From assembly GCA_030248135.1 (NCBI GenBank), contig JASANC010001177.1:1-10000 (forward strand): 10,000 bases of DNA, read 5' to 3'. Below the pieces are notes generated by a model. That model made no database searches and was not told the origin of the DNA. It saw only the letters and a program-made list of their open reading frames with translations. This DNA comes from Theristus sp. LFF4_11. Its lineage: Eukaryota; Nematoda; Chromadorea; Monhysterida; Xyalidae. How positions within the stretch are numbered: the first letter of the stretch is position 1; each line of letters opens with the position of its first letter. Below are positions 8,280 to 10,000 of the stretch, piece after piece. The position numbers and the translations under genes are program-made.

Positions 8280-8333
8280 GTGCACGTGAATGTGCACGAA
8301 CATGTGCATCTTTATGTGCATGTGCATCTGCAC
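8280..8333. repeat. 12-bp minisatellite, about 4.5 copies
   Basis: GTGCA starts at 8280, 8292, 8304 and 8316, exactly every 12 bases, and once more at 8322. The units are GTGCACGTGAAT, GTGCACGAACAT, GTGCATCTTTAT and a GTGCATGTGCATCTGCAC end. Because 12 is a multiple of three, the strand reads as Val-His pairs with two variable residues in an open frame after the gene's stop, but nothing shows that frame is translated. In the 3' UTR it would supply repeated UGCA-containing sites, including one UGCAUG, the FOX-1 family binding motif. Confidence 0.85.
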
Positions 8334-8355
8334 CTTTTCTTATTTTCCTGCGTGG

Positions 8356-8406
8356 TGGTCGTGGGCTGAGGCACTTGTCCGGCCTACCAAACATGTGTTC
8401 GAATCC
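8356..8406 (+). other. tRNA-like A-box/B-box remnant (decayed tRNA or SINE head)
   Basis: GTTCGAATCC at 8397-8406 matches the B-box core of tRNA genes, the conserved T-loop. About 41 bases upstream, TGGTCGTGGGC at 8356-8366 partly resembles an A-box. The T-stem does not pair, since the bases flanking the loop are mismatched, and I cannot close an acceptor stem, so this is not a functional tRNA. It could be a decayed tRNA or the head of a tRNA-derived SINE, or chance. Confidence 0.25.
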
Positions 8407-8473
8407 TAATCGAAACATAAAAAACGTTTTTCGGTTTGGAAAATTTTTCCGATATGCCTGCATCTCTTTCCAA

Positions 8474-8479
8474 AATAAA
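8474..8479 (+). terminator. Candidate poly(A) signal AATAAA
   Basis: This is a canonical AATAAA hexamer 350 bases after the stop of the secreted-protein gene. It is a reasonable polyadenylation signal, and its use would give a 3' UTR of about 370 bases that includes the minisatellite and tRNA-like remnant. Position and sequence are the only support. Confidence 0.4.
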
Positions 8480-9037
8480 ATGTACAACACATGCACAAGC
8501 AGCGCGCCACATTTGGAACGGTTGTTTCCAGAGCTAAATAATGATTGATATTACAAAATAGTATGTCCAGTCCATCACTATTATTTCGAGATTTTAAAGA
8601 CTGTTTTCCACATTGTCCGATTCCACACTGATTGTCCAATTATCATTTGTCAGAGTAAACCTATCACTTTTTTGCAGAACGTGTTTATCCGCAAATGGGT
8701 GTTTAGATGTCATCCAACCCCAATGTTTCTTACTTTTCTTTCATTCAAATTTTCGCGCGTCTTTTACCCTGCAAAAAGATGACTGGTTTATTCAGACATG
8801 CTGTATTTTTGTGAATTTGGCAGTGTCTAATATTTTCAGTGGACCTGTATTGCATCAGAAACAACGTTTCGCGGGATGAACCCGTTCGGCTTGTTTGCCA
8901 CCCAACTGGTGTGTTCATTGTTGTTCATCCTCTTTTGCGTTCATTTTAATTGTCTGTTTTCGGTTTCATTTTTTTGTGTCTCGTATTTTTAACGATTTTG
9001 AAAAGTTTATCAGTGCATATTTCTGTGATGCATTATA

Positions 9038-9248
9038 CAGGGTGCCGCATAACTAGTGTATCACCTTTTGACAGCTCATATCTCGCCAACTAATAAACCA
9101 GTTTGGATAAAATTTTCAGAGGATGTTCCTAAAAGAATAACTCATACAGAAATCTGTAAAGTTTTACCCAATTCGATCAAAGGGATTGTGTAACAAAGAA
9201 ATTTAAAAAAAAACAAAAAATGACACAGATCATTGAAAAAGACACAGA
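9038..9248 (+). repeat. Left inverted-repeat arm of the mariner-derived element
   Basis: This arm pairs with 9487-9747. Its innermost part (9228-9243) is also nearly complementary to 9268-9285 in the transposase remnant, so a smaller nested hairpin can form inside the element. Confidence 0.85.
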
Positions 9249-9264
9249 CTTAGTTAGACTCACA

Positions 9265-9309
9265 TTAGTCTTTTTCAAAATGATCGCCACCAGCATCAAT
9301 GCACACTCG
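9265..9309 (-). pseudogene. Remnant of mariner-family transposase, C-terminal end
   Basis: Read on the minus strand, 9309 down to 9265 gives RVCIDAGGDHFEKD and then TAA. The pattern C-I-x-A-x-G-[DG]-H-F-E close to the stop is familiar from the C-terminal tail of mariner-like transposases. Going further upstream on that strand, TGA interrupts this frame four codons before the Arg, while another frame continues with RRVSTS, suggesting a small frameshift. None of the catalytic D,D,D residues is present. The identification is by recall of the tail motif, not by alignment. Confidence 0.6.
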
Positions 9310-9486
9310 TGCTCACCCTGCGACAGACGTCTCCTTTCTGCACATGTCGACGGCAACCGACGCGCCTCGTGGGCTTGTTTGGGCCCAGTGCCATTGCAGC
9401 TGCCACCTGATCCGTTTTCGAAGCAGTTCATTTTCTTTCGCCTCGAACTGTGAATCCTGTGGTGAAAATAATTTTTAACGTGTATT

Positions 9487-9747
9487 TCTGTGTCTTTTTT
9501 AACGATCTGTGTCACTTTTGGTTGAAAATTTGTGATTTTACTGCACGTCGAAGAAAAAGAGAAACTAGATTTTTTGGGATTTTTTTCTGTTACACAGCCC
9601 CCTGTGGTTGCATTGTGCTAAAATTTTGTACATTTATAAACTATTCTTCAAAGAACAACCCCTGAAGATTTTCTCCAAATCGGTTTGTTGGTTGGCAAGA
9701 TATCAGTCAGTGGTCAAAAGGTGACACACAACTGATGCGCCACCCTG
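9487..9747 (-). repeat. Right inverted-repeat arm of the mariner-derived element
   Basis: Reverse-complement partner of 9038-9248, with an extra stretch of about 45 bases around 9515-9580. The outer 100 bases match the left arm well apart from scattered substitutions, so the two arms are more diverged than the outer ends of the element at 2910-3671. Confidence 0.85.
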
Positions 9748-9778
9748 TACATTCAACAGTGTTCGTTGGTGGGTGAAA

Positions 9779-10000
9779 ATGAGAATAAGTCATCCAAGAA
9801 TGAAGAGAAAATGGAAAACATTTGGTGTTTCTGCGGCATATTTTGTTGCGATTATGCTTGCCGGTCGCTCTGCGTTGCAATGGTATCAGTCTCTCGGAGC
9901 AGACGACGTTAGAATGTCGGCAGCTGATGGATTGGTGAAGAGTGACATATCAAACGCGCAAATCGTCTCGGTTTACATTCGCTCCATACCAGAGCAATTT
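9779..10000 (+). CDS. 5' end of a gene for a probable single-pass membrane or secreted protein, cut by the window edge
   Basis: The frame is open for 74 codons from ATG 9779 to the edge. The N-terminus is strongly basic (MRISHPRMKRKWK), followed by a hydrophobic stretch at residues 15-29 (FGVSAAYFVAIMLAG), then a mixed, soluble-looking segment with ADDVRMSAADGLVKSD. This is the layout of a type II signal anchor, or less likely a signal peptide, placing the rest of the protein in the Golgi lumen or outside the cell. I recognise no family in the visible part. Met at residue 8 (9800) is an alternative start. In-frame sequence is open upstream to a TGA at 9722-9724, inside the transposon arm. A splice donor could lie before the edge (for example at 9936), so the last residues are less certain. 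Confidence 0.6.
   Translation, partial: MRISHPRMKRKWKTFGVSAAYFVAIMLAGRSALQWYQSLGADDVRMSAADGLVKSDISNAQIVSVYIRSIPEQF

Larger units (their letters stand above)
8124..9035. other. Probable 3' UTR of the secreted-protein gene and spacer
   Basis: No gene is supported. The first part, to about 8500, contains the 12-bp minisatellite, a tRNA-like remnant and a candidate poly(A) signal, listed separately. From 8500 to 9035 the DNA is AT-rich and I see only short frames without motifs. A foldback element begins at 9038. Confidence 0.55.
9038..9747. mobile_element. Mariner-derived foldback element, 710 bp, TA-bounded
   Basis: The ends are CAGGGTGCCGCATAAC on the left and the reverse complement of CAGGGTGGCGCATCAG on the right, flanked by TA at 9036-9037 and 9748-9749, the signature of Tc1/mariner insertion. 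Arm similarity continues well inward: TCACCTTTTGAC, TCTYGCCAAC, a TTCAGRGGNTGTTC block and, innermost, TGACACAGATC with AAAAAGACACAGA at 9221-9248 and reversed at 9487-9510. The right arm is longer by roughly 45 bases. The GC-richer core carries a minus-strand remnant of a transposase C-terminus, listed separately, so this is an internally deleted, non-autonomous copy. It stops 31 bases before the first ATG of the next gene. Confidence 0.92.

Noticed and set aside
7716..8333. Minus-strand open frame of 205 codons.
   Set aside because: Antisense shadow of exon 4 and the minisatellite (His/Met-rich start comes from GTGCAT repeats). The sense frame has a complete, phase-consistent gene.
8136..8369. 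Forward frame of 77 codons with a basic start and Val-His repeats after the secreted-protein stop.
   Set aside because: No ATG opens it and no splice acceptor brings it into the upstream gene; the repeats are explained by a 12-bp minisatellite.
8351..8410. Functional tRNA gene.
   Set aside because: The T-loop core is present, but T-stem and acceptor stem do not pair and no anticodon arm can be drawn.
1..10000. CRISPR array, bacterial operon or plasmid features.
   Set aside because: Repeats are inverted arms or short tandem units without spacers, and genes carry spliceosomal introns.

Overview
The window is eukaryotic and most likely from a nematode. Coding pieces are GC-richer islands in AT-rich DNA. 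They are split by introns of 65 to about 400 bases (one is 1 kb) with GT donors and TTGCAG or TTCAG acceptors. The best gene has a signal peptide followed by a furin-type RTKR and a KR-Q site, a layout common in nematode secreted proteins. A plant-parasitic tylenchid is possible, but that is a guess.

Layout, all genes on the + strand: 1-2246 is non-coding as far as I can see, with one 12-bp tandem repeat. At 2247-4111 I reconstruct a five-exon gene for a 165-residue, about 30% Lys/Arg protein (49 basic, 5 acidic residues), in which every intron is phase 0. Its third intron carries a 762-bp foldback element with roughly 270-290-bp terminal inverted repeats bounded by TA. From 4112 to 5446 there is non-coding DNA, one weak candidate micro-gene and a leader with two small upstream ORFs. 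At 5447-8123 lies the clearest gene: four exons with a continuous frame of 663 codons, encoding a secreted Gln/Ser/Thr/Pro-rich protein of no family I recognise. From 8124 to 9037 is its probable 3' UTR and spacer, with a 12-bp minisatellite and a tRNA-like (A-box/B-box) remnant.

At 9038-9747 is a second TA-bounded foldback element of 710 bp. Its core still encodes, on the minus strand, what looks like the C-terminal end of a mariner-family transposase (CIDAGGDHFE followed by a stop). This places the element among deletion derivatives of a Tc1/mariner transposon. It ends only 31 bases before the first ATG of a gene that runs off the right edge (9779-10000) and starts with a basic segment plus one hydrophobic stretch, as in a signal anchor.

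The genes do not obviously form a pathway. The recurring theme is host genes interleaved with long inverted-repeat elements: one inside a transcribed intron, one directly at a gene's 5' end. Both could give long double-stranded RNA if transcribed. Exon models come from frame continuity across consensus splice sites only; no similarity search or transcript data was available.
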